Shown piece after piece: positions 34,727 through 43,725 of a stretch of 62,934 bases of DNA (the stretch's first letter is position 1; every line of letters begins with the position of its first letter). Below the pieces are notes generated by a model. That model saw only the letters and a program-made list of their open reading frames with translations, made no database searches and was not told the origin of the DNA. Origin of the DNA: Alcaligenaceae bacterium. Its GTDB lineage: Bacteria; Pseudomonadota; Gammaproteobacteria; Burkholderiales; Burkholderiaceae_B. A program made the translations under genes and the position numbers. Location of the stretch: positions 1 to 62,934 of the forward strand of contig DUNB01000069.1 in the NCBI GenBank assembly GCA_012839585.1, read 5' to 3'.

Positions 34727-37042
34727 TTAACCTTTTAGTACAGGGCGATTTTCATTGCGCTCTAACCAGTCTTGACCCCAACGGTATTGTTTGGGCCAAG
34801 TTACCTCGTGATAACCCAGTTTTGCTGCCTCGTGCAGTGGCCAGTTTGGATTTGCCAAGAAGCCACGAGATAGCGCACAAAGATCTGCACGACCGGCAGC
34901 AATAATGCTGTTGGCGTGGTCGGCTTCCATGATGGAGCCAACGGCCATGGTCGCGATGTTAGCTTCGTTGCGAACACGGTCAGCAAATGGGGTTTGATAC
35001 ATACGGCCGTAGATAGGCTGCTGTTCTGCGACCACTTCACCACTGGATACGTCAACGAGATCGGCGCCAGCAGCTTTGAATAGACGGGCGATTTCAACCG
35101 CCTCGTCTACGGTGGTACCGCCCTCTGCCCAATCAGTGGCAGAGATACGAACCATCATAGGTTTGTTTTCAGGCCAAACGGCACGCATGGCATTGAATAC
35201 CTCTAGTGGGTATTTCATGCGATTTTCCAGACTACCACCAAACTCATCAGAACGCTGGTTCGTGAGTGGGGAGATAAAGCTGGAAAGTAGGTAGCCATGA
35301 GAGGCTTGTAGTTCTACACAGTCAAAACCGGCAGCATCAGCACGCTTGGTGGCAGCGACAAAGGCGTCACGCACTTGATCCATTTGCTCGCGGCTGATTT
35401 CAGCAGGGGTAGCACTGTCTGCATCAAAGGCAATAGCAGAGGCGGAGACTAAATCCCAGTTACCGGAAGCCAATGGTTTGTCAGCTTGTTCCCAACCGAC
35501 TTGTTTGGAACCACGACGACCAGCATGGCCCAGTTGAACACCCATACGAGCACCGTTGTCTTGAACCGACTTCACAACCTTAGCCCAAGCAGCTGTTTGC
35601 TCATCGTTCCATAAGCCAGGACAACCGGGGGTAACGCGACCGTCAGCAGTAACGGCAGTCATCTCAGCCATTACCAAAGCGGCACCACCTAAAGCGCGTG
35701 CGCTGTAGTGAGTGTGATGGAAGTCGTTTACTAAACCGTCTGTGGCCGAGTATGTCAGGGTAGGCGCAAAAACAATGCGGTTTTTGAGCTTCATGTCACG
35801 CAAGGCGTAAGGAGTGAACATAGGTGGCGGTGGGGTTTGATCCGCCGCTAAATCCATACCGGCGTCTTTGGCAAACCAACGCTCAAATTGTTCGATGCCT
35901 TCTTGGTCACGTAGACGTAGGTTTTCATGAGAGATACGCTGTGAGCGAGTCAACATGGAGTACGTGAATTGCTCAGGTGCCATATCGGCGTAGCGGGCCA
36001 CGTTCTCGAACCATTCGGTGGAGTTACGAGCGGCGTTTTGAATACGCAACACGTCTACACCACGAACTTTGCCGTATTCTTCTAAGGCTTCCTCTAGGGA
36101 ATCATCATTTTTTAGATGCTCGGCCAAGGAGATGGCGTCCTCAAGGGCAAGCTTAGTACCGGAACCGATGGAGAAGTGAGCGGTATGCGCTGCATCACCC
36201 ATGAGTACAAAAGGTGTTTTCTTACCGTCAATATTTTCCCAATGTACCCATTCGTTACAGATGACACGTGGGAAACGAATCCAGATAGCTGAACCACGTA
36301 GGTGGGTGGCGTTGCTGACCAGAGGGTTGCCATCTAAGTAAGGGGCGAAGAGTTCTTCGCAGTACTTGATGCCTTCCTCTTGGCTCATGTTATCGATGCC
36401 TGCTTTTTCCCAGGTTTCGTTCGGGGTTTCTACAATAAAAGTAGACATACCGTCCTCGAAACGATAGGCGTGTGCCTGGAACCAGCCGTGCTCGTTTTCA
36501 ACAAAAATAAAGTTAAACGCGTCAAATACCTTTTTGGTACCTAACCAGACAAAGCGACAGTTACGCTCGTCGATATCGGGCTTGAAGCTTTCGGGGTATT
36601 TGTTGCGGATGCGGCTGTTAATACCGTCGGAAGCGATAACCAAATCAGCATTGTATTTACGTGCGATTTCGATCTCGTCTTCTACTACAGTTTCAAATAC
36701 CAGCTCTACACCGACTTCTTCACAGCGAGCCTGTAGGATGTTAAGTAGTTTTTTGCGACCAATACCAATAAAACCGTGACCTTTACTGCGAATGGCACGA
36801 CCTTTGAAATGCGTTTCAATGTCGTCCCAGTGGTTAAAGGCGTCACCAATGGTTTGCGCGGAGACTGGATCCGCAGTGCGCAAGTTTTCCATTGTGGCAT
36901 CGGAAAACACCACGCCCCATCCAAACGTATCGTAAGGACGATTACGCTCAACCACCACGATTTCATTTTCAGGATTTTGTAGCTTCATCAGCAGACCAAA
37001 ATATAGGCCAGCTGGACCTCCACCAATACATACGATTTTCAT
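34727..37042 (-). CDS. Fused aryl-CoA flavin monooxygenase / OYE reductase
   Basis: The 771-residue protein has two halves. Residues 1-~390 are a flavin monooxygenase of the salicylyl-CoA 5-hydroxylase type ([15 protein letters not shown], then [17 protein letters not shown] motif [14 protein letters not shown] ~283). Residues ~400-760 are an old-yellow-enzyme domain ([37 protein letters not shown]). This architecture is that of 2-aminobenzoyl-CoA monooxygenase/reductase; related proteins are annotated as salicylyl-CoA 5-hydroxylase/oxidoreductase. Being first in an operon with gentisate-type dioxygenase and FPH, it likely 5-hydroxylates an aryl-CoA (anthraniloyl- or salicylyl-CoA). Which one is open. 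Confidence 0.9.
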   Translation of the reverse strand: MKIVCIGGGPAGLYFGLLMKLQNPENEIVVVERNRPYDTFGWGVVFSDATMENLRTADPVSAQTIGDAFNHWDDIETHFKGRAIRSKGHGFIGIGRKKLLNILQARCEEVGVELVFETVVEDEIEIARKYNADLVIASDGINSRIRNKYPESFKPDIDERNCRFVWLGTKKVFDAFNFIFVENEHGWFQAHAYRFEDGMSTFIVETPNETWEKAGIDNMSQEEGIKYCEELFAPYLDGNPLVSNATHLRGSAIWIRFPRVICNEWVHWENIDGKKTPFVLMGDAAHTAHFSIGSGTKLALEDAISLAEHLKNDDSLEEALEEYGKVRGVDVLRIQNAARNSTEWFENVARYADMAPEQFTYSMLTRSQRISHENLRLRDQEGIEQFERWFAKDAGMDLAADQTPPPPMFTPYALRDMKLKNRIVFAPTLTYSATDGLVNDFHHTHYSARALGGAALVMAEMTAVTADGRVTPGCPGLWNDEQTAAWAKVVKSVQDNGARMGVQLGHAGRRGSKQVGWEQADKPLASGNWDLVSASAIAFDADSATPAEISREQMDQVRDAFVAATKRADAAGFDCVELQASHGYLLSSFISPLTNQRSDEFGGSLENRMKYPLEVFNAMRAVWPENKPMMVRISATDWAEGGTTVDEAVEIARLFKAAGADLVDVSSGEVVAEQQPIYGRMYQTPFADRVRNEANIATMAVGSIMEADHANSIIAAGRADLCALSRGFLANPNWPLHEAAKLGYHEVTWPKQYRWGQDWLERNENRPVLKG

Positions 37043-37090
37043 AGCTTTCCCGTATGGTTAATTACTGTTATTGATATATTCAAGTCAGTA

Positions 37091-37119
37091 TATTTATTAA
37101 TAAATAGTATACAAGTAAA
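37091..37119 (-). promoter_or_regulatory. Putative promoter with MarR-type box (site E), ring-cleavage operon
   Basis: On the minus strand, TTTACT and TAAATA are 17 bases apart, and TATACTATTTAT starts two bases after the -35. It matches the marR site at 17 of 23 compared positions and lies 49 bases before the fused monooxygenase start. Confidence 0.5.
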
Positions 37120-37188
37120 GTAAGTAGGTAAAGTTAAACCACACGCTTTTACTTAGTATGCTGTCTTGTTATCCAAGTCATTGCAGAA

Positions 37189-37629
37189 TTACGCTGTGAT
37201 GGCTTCGTCTTCTAGCAAGTAAGCTTGCATAGGTTCACGAAGAAACTCAGGAATTTCGATGGCTTGGTGGGTTACCAGTGACGTGGTTACGATCACTTGT
37301 TGCACTTCCATGCGCAATACACCGTCTTTACCTACGCATTGCAAACGTAGCTGTAGTGAGCGACTGCCGATTTTTTTAACGCCAATACTGAGCACAACGT
37401 CATCGCCCATTTTGCTGATAGAGCGGAAATCAGCTTGTAGGTTTACAGTAGGCATACCTACTTTTTTTTGCGCAATCACACTGCTGAAACCCCCTGGAAC
37501 CATGGAATCAACCCACTGTTCTAAGAGGTCGTTAAACATTATGAAATACTGCGGATAGAAAACAATGCCAGCGGGGTCGCATTCGGAAAAACGGATACGG
37601 TGCTCACTTGTGTACAGCTTTGATCCCAT
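37189..37629 (-). CDS. 4-hydroxybenzoyl-CoA-type hotdog thioesterase
   Basis: The 146-residue single-hotdog thioesterase has the motif SECDPAGIVFYPQYF (~15-29), whose Asp is catalytic in Pseudomonas-type 4-hydroxybenzoyl-CoA thioesterase. It would release the hydroxylated aromatic acid (gentisate or 5-hydroxyanthranilate) from CoA before ring cleavage. It lies between marR and the ring-cleavage operon, with gaps of 114 bases on the marR side and 146 on the other. Confidence 0.88.
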   Translation of the reverse strand: MGSKLYTSEHRIRFSECDPAGIVFYPQYFIMFNDLLEQWVDSMVPGGFSSVIAQKKVGMPTVNLQADFRSISKMGDDVVLSIGVKKIGSRSLQLRLQCVGKDGVLRMEVQQVIVTTSLVTHQAIEIPEFLREPMQAYLLEDEAITA

Positions 37630-37743
37630 GCTTTTACCTTTACTACGTTAAAGCGCTATGCACTTTTAGTTAATCAAGATTTGGGTGATATAGGCATGAA
37701 GCGTAAACCCACATCACAGCTTTACCATGTTTTTTTGTGTGCC

Positions 37744-38262
37744 TTATTTGATTAAGGTTAATAAATGCACACGTAGCTGTCCTAAATGCTGATGTACGAG
37801 CTCTAGAGCATCGTGATCAAGCCCTTCGAAAAGTTCGGCCACCCATTGGTTGTGTTGTTTGGCCATTTGCTCAAAGGTCTTTTTGCCTTTAGGTGTTAAA
37901 CGTAGAAGCCAGGCGCGGCGATCTGTGGGGCTGCTTTCACGAGAGACAAGACCTTCGCGAGAAAGCTCATCGGTTAAACCAGTTACGTTGCCACCAGTGA
38001 CCATTAAATAACGGGACAATTCACCCATTTTTAGACCATCTGGGTAGCGATACAACTGAGCCATGTAATCAAATCGAGCTAAGGAAATATCAAAGTTGGC
38101 CCGTAGGCGACGACGTATTTCATCTTCGATTTGTTTGGCGCAGGTCATGAGTCGTAACCATAACCGTAAGCTGGCAGGGTCTTTAGGACCTAAACGGCCT
38201 TCGTAACCACTATCGTGATTGTGTTCTAGCACCTCATCCAGTTGCACTGCGTCTTGTTTCAT
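37744..38262 (-). CDS. MarR-family regulator 1
   Basis: The protein has about 172 residues from MKQDAVQLDEV. The winged helix (~70-135) contains LKMGELSRYLMVTGGNVTGLTDELSREGLVSRESSPTDRRAWLLRLTPKG, typical of MarR regulators, including the DRR wing. MarR proteins of aromatic clusters usually repress and are released by an aromatic acid or aryl-CoA. ATG 38262 (AGGA upstream) is favoured over an in-frame start at 38313, which would have to be translated across the palindrome at 38271-38291. The box before its own promoter is shared with four or more other operons, so it is the best candidate for the regulon's master repressor. Confidence 0.87.
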   Translation of the reverse strand: MKQDAVQLDEVLEHNHDSGYEGRLGPKDPASLRLWLRLMTCAKQIEDEIRRRLRANFDISLARFDYMAQLYRYPDGLKMGELSRYLMVTGGNVTGLTDELSREGLVSRESSPTDRRAWLLRLTPKGKKTFEQMAKQHNQWVAELFEGLDHDALELVHQHLGQLRVHLLTLIK

Positions 38263-38270
38263 TTTTTTTT

Positions 38271-38291
38271 CCTGTACATCACGTGTACAGG
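38271..38291. promoter_or_regulatory. 21-base inverted repeat in the marR leader
   Basis: CCTGTACA-TCACG-TGTACAGG has 8-base perfect arms and overlaps the marR Shine-Dalgarno (AGGA). It could be an operator for autoregulation or an RNA hairpin that limits translation. Confidence 0.5.
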
Positions 38292-38335
38292 TCGTACTTG
38301 TGATGGTTAACAATAAGTCGATTGTTCTTAAATGT

Positions 38336-38363
38336 ATTCTACTATAAATAGTTTAGTAGTGAA
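38336..38363 (-). promoter_or_regulatory. Putative promoter with MarR-type box (site B), marR
   Basis: On the minus strand, TTCACT and TAGAAT are 16 bases apart, with ACTAAACTATTTATAG between. It is the reference for the box; near-identical to site A, and it shares the 11-mer TAAACTATTTA with site C. Confidence 0.65.
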
Positions 38364-38416
38364 GCATTCGCCGACCTATCGTTAACCATAATAAATCACT
38401 AAAAATAGCGTTTTAT

Positions 38417-39925
38417 TTACGCTAAAGCGTGTGATTTAAGCACCTTTTCTAACTCTTTACCGTGCTCGTCTGCCAGGGCTGCATCACGCATCGCTTGCAA
38501 GATATTAGGAGACACACGGTTGCTGTTGCGGTCCAACGTATCCATAACGGTATGGAAGTTTTTCAGACCACGCAGGTGTGTATCGCCGTAACCTTTGACC
38601 AAACGCTGTGTGCGTGCGATTTCCAAAGCCAGAGCGGGGTGAGCATGAGCATTGTCTGCAATGCGTTGTAGCCATTTTTCGATGCGCTCTTGCTCGACTT
38701 CGTAGCGTAGCGTTTTACGGCGCCAGCGTTTGAAACCACCTAAGGTGTTTAGGAGCAAGAAACCGCGTAAAGAGCTGGTTTGAATCACGCGACCTTCTTG
38801 GGTGAATTTGCGCAGTATTTTGTGCCCTAAGGAGCTAGGTTTTAGCAACCAACGACCCAGCTTTTTGCAAGGTAGGATTTCGCTGATTTCCTCAACACGT
38901 GGGTGCATGTATTCATTAATGGTCAAAATTTGACCATCGTCTAAACGCACTTCTTGCTGTACGCGCTCGAAACGGCTGCTGCGAGTTTTAAGCTCAGCCA
39001 CACGAATGGCGTCCTCAAAAGACATCCACAAGGCCAAAAAGCGTCCGGTTTCGCGGATGAGCGCGGTATCGTCTGGGTGTGCTTTGCTTTGTATCTGCGT
39101 GAGGCGATCTAAGTAGAGCGTGGCGTATTCCACGTCCTGAAAATCGATCAGACGACGTACGCCTTCGAGAATAATGGACTGCGCATCGGCGGGGAAATCG
39201 TTACGAACACGATCGACCAACGCGGCAACTTTGGGGTTTTTAGGCTGAACAGATGCCACATCAATGGTTTTGGCATCGGTTTGCTTGTCCGCGGCCCCTT
39301 CGTTACCGACGCGAGCATACGCGCTAGCGAAAGCACGTAAACTGGGTTTGACCCCTACGCCACCACGTTCGATGGTGGCTTCAAACTGTTCGCGGCTAAA
39401 AGGCAGTACCCCAGAGGCTGACAAGGCACCGAATAAAACAGCACTGATCACACTACCGGTGTCTTCGGCGGCTTGGGCCATATCGAAGTGAATGTACTGT
39501 TTAGCGGCGGCACGGGTGTGTTCGATGAGCGCATCGCTGTCTACACGACCATCACCCATCGCGGTTTTTTCCGCGATGGAATACACACGGTGTGTGGAGG
39601 TGATCAGCGTTGTGCGGTCTTGGGTTACAAAGCCACGCTGTACAGCGCGGCCGGCTTCCATCAACTCGGAAGCCATGACTACGTCTACATCACCTGGGGT
39701 AGGCATCAATGCCAATACCGGCGATTTACCGTCTTTGATTTGGCTTTTGGGGAAAAGCTCCACGTAGTAAATGGTGGCACCGGTACGTTGCGCCACCCCT
39801 GCAATAGAGGTGGTTTGTGCTACGTAGTCGTTGTGTTCACCTAGAGCGACGATCCAGTTAGCTAATACGCCACCGCCTTCGCCACCCATAGCTAAAATTG
39901 CGATTTTGATTGGTTTTGCTTGCAT
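38417..39925 (-). CDS. iorB: 2-oxoacid:ferredoxin oxidoreductase, gamma-type subunit (IorB-like)
   Basis: The 502-residue protein has a residue 1-200 IorB/gamma domain (AILAMGGEGGGVLANWIVALG, then QTTSIAGVAQRTGATIYYVE) and a long C-terminal DUF6537-like region (~240-495). This is the form found next to IorA in aerobic proteobacteria. With IorA it would oxidatively decarboxylate an aryl 2-oxoacid to its CoA thioester, passing electrons to ferredoxin. It lies 21 bases downstream of iorA. Annotated substrates are indolepyruvate or phenylpyruvate; in this island, isatinate (2-aminophenylglyoxylate) is a logical alternative. Confidence 0.87.
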   Translation of the reverse strand: MQAKPIKIAILAMGGEGGGVLANWIVALGEHNDYVAQTTSIAGVAQRTGATIYYVELFPKSQIKDGKSPVLALMPTPGDVDVVMASELMEAGRAVQRGFVTQDRTTLITSTHRVYSIAEKTAMGDGRVDSDALIEHTRAAAKQYIHFDMAQAAEDTGSVISAVLFGALSASGVLPFSREQFEATIERGGVGVKPSLRAFASAYARVGNEGAADKQTDAKTIDVASVQPKNPKVAALVDRVRNDFPADAQSIILEGVRRLIDFQDVEYATLYLDRLTQIQSKAHPDDTALIRETGRFLALWMSFEDAIRVAELKTRSSRFERVQQEVRLDDGQILTINEYMHPRVEEISEILPCKKLGRWLLKPSSLGHKILRKFTQEGRVIQTSSLRGFLLLNTLGGFKRWRRKTLRYEVEQERIEKWLQRIADNAHAHPALALEIARTQRLVKGYGDTHLRGLKNFHTVMDTLDRNSNRVSPNILQAMRDAALADEHGKELEKVLKSHALA

Positions 39926-39946
39926 TGGTTTAGACCTCGGGCGTAG

Positions 39947-42202
39947 TTAGAATGCGTACTGTTCACGTTTAGCGGCGTTACGACGCTGGAACCAGCCAAT
40001 CACACCACGACGAAGTTTTTCACGGAATTTGTCCATGCCGGTTGGGTTGCTAATGATTTGCGCACGGTAGAAAGAAGGGCACAAAATAGCAGCGTGGGAG
40101 ACCTCACCACACAAACCACAACCTACACAACTATTCATTACAGAGGCGACTGGGTCAGTACGTAGCGCATCTGGGTTCGGACGAATGGATAAAGAAGGAC
40201 ATCCAGACAAACGGATACAGGAGTGATCACCGGTACATGTATCAGGATCCACACCAAAGCGTTCGCGTACTACGCGTTCCCCGGCAGCAACTGCTTTACG
40301 GACTTGACCACGCTCACGACGCTGGCGGTTCAACATACACTCACTTTGCGCGATGATGACCTTAGGACCTTTGACCTTGGTCGTTAAGGCTTCGCGTAAA
40401 TCGGCGGTCATGGTTTTGAGGTCATAGGTGCGTTTTACGGTACGTAACCAGTTAACCCCCACACCACGAGCTGCTTTTTCGATTAAGTGACCGGTGCTGC
40501 GTGTTTCGTTTTTGGCTTTGGATGACAAGATGTCTTGACCACCGGTAGCGGCCGTGTAGTTGTTGTCAATCACAATGGTGAGGTTATCGCTTTGGTTAAA
40601 CACGGCGTTAGCAATACCGCTAGTTAATCCGTTATGCCAGAAACCCCCATCACCCATGATGGAAATAGCGCGTTTGTCAGAGGAGCTCGTATTTAACGCT
40701 GAAGCCGCGGCGCCACCTAAACCGTAACCCATCGTGGTGTTACCTAGGTTAAAGGGCGGCAAAATAGAGAACAGGTGACAGCCAATATCAGCACTGACGT
40801 GGTGCTCACCGAGTTCGCGCTCAACCAATTTCATCGCGGTAAAGATAGGACGCTCTGGACAACCAGTACAGAACCCTGGTGGACGTGCGTGCACGTTTTC
40901 ATCCAAGGAGCCCATCGGACGTACTTCGGCGGCTTCGACCACCGCAGCCGCAGCCGTAGCGCCAGCAGGAGCAGCGACGTCATTCAGGTTGCTGATCTCT
41001 ACAGTGCGAGCTTTGGCGCCCGTGTCTTCGGTGCGAGGTACAACGCGAGGCTTCGGTGCGGGCTCGGGAGCCAAACGACCGTAATGCTCTAAGAAGGCAC
41101 GGATTCCTTTGGTCATGGTTTGGGTGTTGTATTCACCCGCCATTGGCAAGAAGTCCTTGCCGTGTAGTTCGGTGTCTAGTTTGCTGCGACCCAAAATAGA
41201 GGCAATGTTTTGCTCTACGAAGTTAGGCTGACCTTCTTCTAGAACGAGAACCGCGCGTTTACCTTCGCAGAAACGTAAAAGCTCAGAGTCAATCAGTGGG
41301 TAGGCCACGTTCATGACATAAAGCGGGATTTTGGATTCGCCAAACACGTCGGCTAGACCGAGGTGTTCTAGAGCGCGAATAGCGCTGTTGTAACCACCAC
41401 CTTGAACAATCAAACCGACGTCATCGGTGTCATCGCCAAAGAATTCGTTTAGCTGACGTTCTTCGATGAATTTGATAGCGGCAGGCCAGCGTTTTTCCAC
41501 TTTTTCTTTTTCGTGTAGGAAGCTGGCAGGGGGCAATACAATACGATCTAGATCACGCTCAGGGTGCTCCATGGCATCTTTAAGCGAGAAATCAGCACGT
41601 TTGTTATCGGAGGCAACAAACTGACCGTGTACGTGACAAGCGCGAATGCGTAATTGCAACATAACGGGTGTGTTGCTGGCCTCGGACAGGTCAAAACCGT
41701 CTTTTACGGCTTGAACAATACAAGGCAAGTTAGGACGCGGGTCTAGCATCCACATTTGGGATTTCATGGCAAAAGCGTGGCTACGCTCTTGCATGATGGA
41801 GGAGCCCTCGCCGTAGTCTTCACCCACAATGACCAGTGCACCACCTTTAACACCACCCGAAGCCAAGTTCGCTAAGGCGTCAGACGCAACGTTAGTCCCT
41901 ACGGTGGCCTTAAAGGTGACGGCACCACGTAGTGGGTAGTTCACAGAAGCGGCCAAAGAGGCTGCAGCCGTGGCCTCAGAGGCACTGTTTTCGAAGCGAA
42001 TGTTGTGTTCGGTCAGAATGTCTTGGGCGTCAGCCAACACATCCATCAAGTGAGAAATAGGGGCGCCTTGGTAACCAGCAACATAGGAAACGCCAGACTC
42101 TAATAGAGCCTTGGTCACGGCAAGAATACCTTCGCCGCTAAAGACCTCACCGTCTCCTAGACGTAATTTTTTGACTTCCTCGACAAATGAGCGTTCTGCC
42201 AT
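39947..42202 (-). CDS. iorA: 2-oxoacid:ferredoxin oxidoreductase, alpha subunit (IorA-like)
   Basis: The catalytic subunit has 751 residues from MAERSFVEEV. It contains an N-terminal pyrimidine-binding domain (FENSASEATAAASLAASVN, ~70), a TPP domain with GDGGFWHNGLTSG and VIDNNYTAATGG (~535-570), and two C-terminal iron-sulfur clusters (CTGDHSCIRLSGCP and CVGCGLCGEVSHAAILCP). ATG 42202 has AGGAGG 6 bases upstream, so an earlier in-frame start at 42226 is rejected. The fused IorA layout indicates aryl 2-oxoacids. It is divergent from a second MarR gene and has a MarR-type box in its promoter. Confidence 0.9.
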   Translation of the reverse strand: MAERSFVEEVKKLRLGDGEVFSGEGILAVTKALLESGVSYVAGYQGAPISHLMDVLADAQDILTEHNIRFENSASEATAAASLAASVNYPLRGAVTFKATVGTNVASDALANLASGGVKGGALVIVGEDYGEGSSIMQERSHAFAMKSQMWMLDPRPNLPCIVQAVKDGFDLSEASNTPVMLQLRIRACHVHGQFVASDNKRADFSLKDAMEHPERDLDRIVLPPASFLHEKEKVEKRWPAAIKFIEERQLNEFFGDDTDDVGLIVQGGGYNSAIRALEHLGLADVFGESKIPLYVMNVAYPLIDSELLRFCEGKRAVLVLEEGQPNFVEQNIASILGRSKLDTELHGKDFLPMAGEYNTQTMTKGIRAFLEHYGRLAPEPAPKPRVVPRTEDTGAKARTVEISNLNDVAAPAGATAAAAVVEAAEVRPMGSLDENVHARPPGFCTGCPERPIFTAMKLVERELGEHHVSADIGCHLFSILPPFNLGNTTMGYGLGGAAASALNTSSSDKRAISIMGDGGFWHNGLTSGIANAVFNQSDNLTIVIDNNYTAATGGQDILSSKAKNETRSTGHLIEKAARGVGVNWLRTVKRTYDLKTMTADLREALTTKVKGPKVIIAQSECMLNRQRRERGQVRKAVAAGERVVRERFGVDPDTCTGDHSCIRLSGCPSLSIRPNPDALRTDPVASVMNSCVGCGLCGEVSHAAILCPSFYRAQIISNPTGMDKFREKLRRGVIGWFQRRNAAKREQYAF

Positions 42203-42233
42203 GTTGTCCTCCTTGTGGTACTGCAAATGGTTT

Positions 42234-42280
42234 GATAACTAGATAACTATTATTTTCATATGAATATATTTAGAACTCAA
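42234..42280 (-). promoter_or_regulatory. Putative ior promoter: MarR-type box (site F), palindrome, tandem repeat
   Basis: On the minus strand, TTGAGT (42280-42275) is followed by TCTAAATATATTCA, related to site A (TTGATT then ACTAAACTATTCA) with a one-base insertion. Downstream are the palindrome TTCATATGAA (42255-42264) and a perfect tandem repeat of GATAACTA (42234-42249). Either MarR could bind here. Confidence 0.45.
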
Positions 42281-42405
42281 CATATTGATCGTAATGGTTT
42301 TCCCTATAATGTGTGTTTTTTCATAAGATCAAAGACTTGGCGGGAAGGCTTAGGTATAGTTAAGCCGATTTATTGTATTTAACGACCTAATTTTCTATCA
42401 GTAGG

Positions 42406-42855
42406 GTGTGTGTGGTGACAGAATCCGTGTTTGTGGACAATTATTTACCCGCGCTTTTAGCGCAGGCAAGTCAAATTATATCGACTGAGTTTCACCAAGT
42501 AGTGCAAGAAAATGGCTTGTCTATTACCGAATGGCGTGTGCTATCGACCTTATCGGGCGCTGGTGTAGTGAGTGTGGGGCATTTGGCGCGAATTGCGACG
42601 AGTAAGCAGCCAACCGTGACGCGGGTTGTAGATAAAATGGTTCAGGCAGGCTTTGTGCATCGAGTGGCACATAATGGGGATAGGCGTGTGACCTTAGTGG
42701 AGATCACAGAGGCGGGTCGTTCGTTGATATCCGGCCTCATCGTGGAAGCAAAAAAGCACGAGGATGAGGTGGTGCGCCGTTTACAACCTTTGGATGTAAC
42801 GGCGCTAAAAGCGACTTTGCGTCGTCTGATCGCAGAAAACCGCGTTGACGACTAA
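42406..42855 (+). CDS. MarR-family regulator 2
   Basis: The protein has about 146-149 residues. The winged helix is clear: SITEWRVLSTLSGAGVVSVGHLARIATSKQPTVTRVVDKMVQAGFVHRVAHNGDRRVTLVEITEAGR (~37-105), with the NGDRR wing. Start codons are GTG; 42406, 42412 and 42415 are in frame, and AGGG at 42403-42406 favours 42412 or 42415. It is divergent from iorAB and probably controls it or the wider island, with or against MarR 1. Confidence 0.87.
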   Translation: MCVVTESVFVDNYLPALLAQASQIISTEFHQVVQENGLSITEWRVLSTLSGAGVVSVGHLARIATSKQPTVTRVVDKMVQAGFVHRVAHNGDRRVTLVEITEAGRSLISGLIVEAKKHEDEVVRRLQPLDVTALKATLRRLIAENRVDD

Positions 42856-42870
42856 GGCGTGCTGCAATAA

Positions 42871-43710
42871 TTAGTCTGTGCTCAAGCCGTGGTATTTTCG
42901 ACCAAAATCAACCGTGGCTTTAAATAGACCGGCTTTACTACCACAGTCATAACGCGTGCCTTGGTACTCAAAACCGTGGACTGGCTTGTGTTTTAGTAGG
43001 CTGGCAATGCCATCCGTTAACTGTATTTCACCGCCCACACCGGGTTGTACACGACGCAGGTGGTCAAAGATTTCGGGTTCTAACACATAACGACCTACGA
43101 CTGCGCATTGGCTGGGCGCGTCGGCAGGTGCGGGTTTTTCTACGATGCCATCAAGCAACATGGTTTGAGCGTCGATGGACTTACCTGACACAATCCCATA
43201 TTTATCTGTTTCGTTTGCCTCAACGTGTTGCACCGCAATAATGCTGCCATTGTGCTGATGCGCAGCCTCTACCATTTGTAAGGCCACTGAAGGCGAGGCA
43301 TCGATTAAGTCATCGGCGAGCAGCACCAAAAAGGGTTCATTACCCACAATGGGGGCCGCACAAAGTACCGCGTGACCTAGACCTAGCGGTTTGGCCTGAC
43401 GAGTGTAAATGCAACTCACGTGAGCAGGGATGACATTTTTTACGATTTCGAGGAGCTCATTTTTTTGTTTGGTAGCGAGTTCGTTTTCGAGCTCAGGCAT
43501 GCTATCAAAATGATCTTCAATGGCCCGTTTATGACGACCTGTGACAAAAATAAGCTCTGTCACACCTGCGGCAATGGCTTCCTCTACGGCGTACTGTATT
43601 AAAGGCTTATCTACCACGGGGAGCATTTCTTTGGGCATCGCTTTAGTTGCGGGTAAGAAACGTGTACCCAGACCTGCGACCGGAAAAACAGCTTTACGTA
43701 TCGGTTTCAT
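42871..43710 (-). CDS. galU: UTP-glucose-1-phosphate uridylyltransferase
   Basis: GalU makes UDP-glucose from UTP and glucose-1-phosphate. The 279 residues start with the nucleotidyltransferase motif [39 protein letters not shown] (~8-46), and contain [28 protein letters not shown] (~108-135) and a conserved EKPAP (~192). It marks the return to housekeeping genes; MarR 2 converges on it 15 bases away. Confidence 0.96.
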   Translation of the reverse strand: MKPIRKAVFPVAGLGTRFLPATKAMPKEMLPVVDKPLIQYAVEEAIAAGVTELIFVTGRHKRAIEDHFDSMPELENELATKQKNELLEIVKNVIPAHVSCIYTRQAKPLGLGHAVLCAAPIVGNEPFLVLLADDLIDASPSVALQMVEAAHQHNGSIIAVQHVEANETDKYGIVSGKSIDAQTMLLDGIVEKPAPADAPSQCAVVGRYVLEPEIFDHLRRVQPGVGGEIQLTDGIASLLKHKPVHGFEYQGTRYDCGSKAGLFKATVDFGRKYHGLSTD

Positions 43711-43725
43711 AGACGAAGAATTAGG

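Noticed and set aside
14501-42855. Recent horizontal transfer of the whole aromatic island
   Set aside because: No integrase, tRNA, attachment repeats or intact insertion sequence seen at the edges, and no obvious base-composition break by eye; needs a k-mer test.
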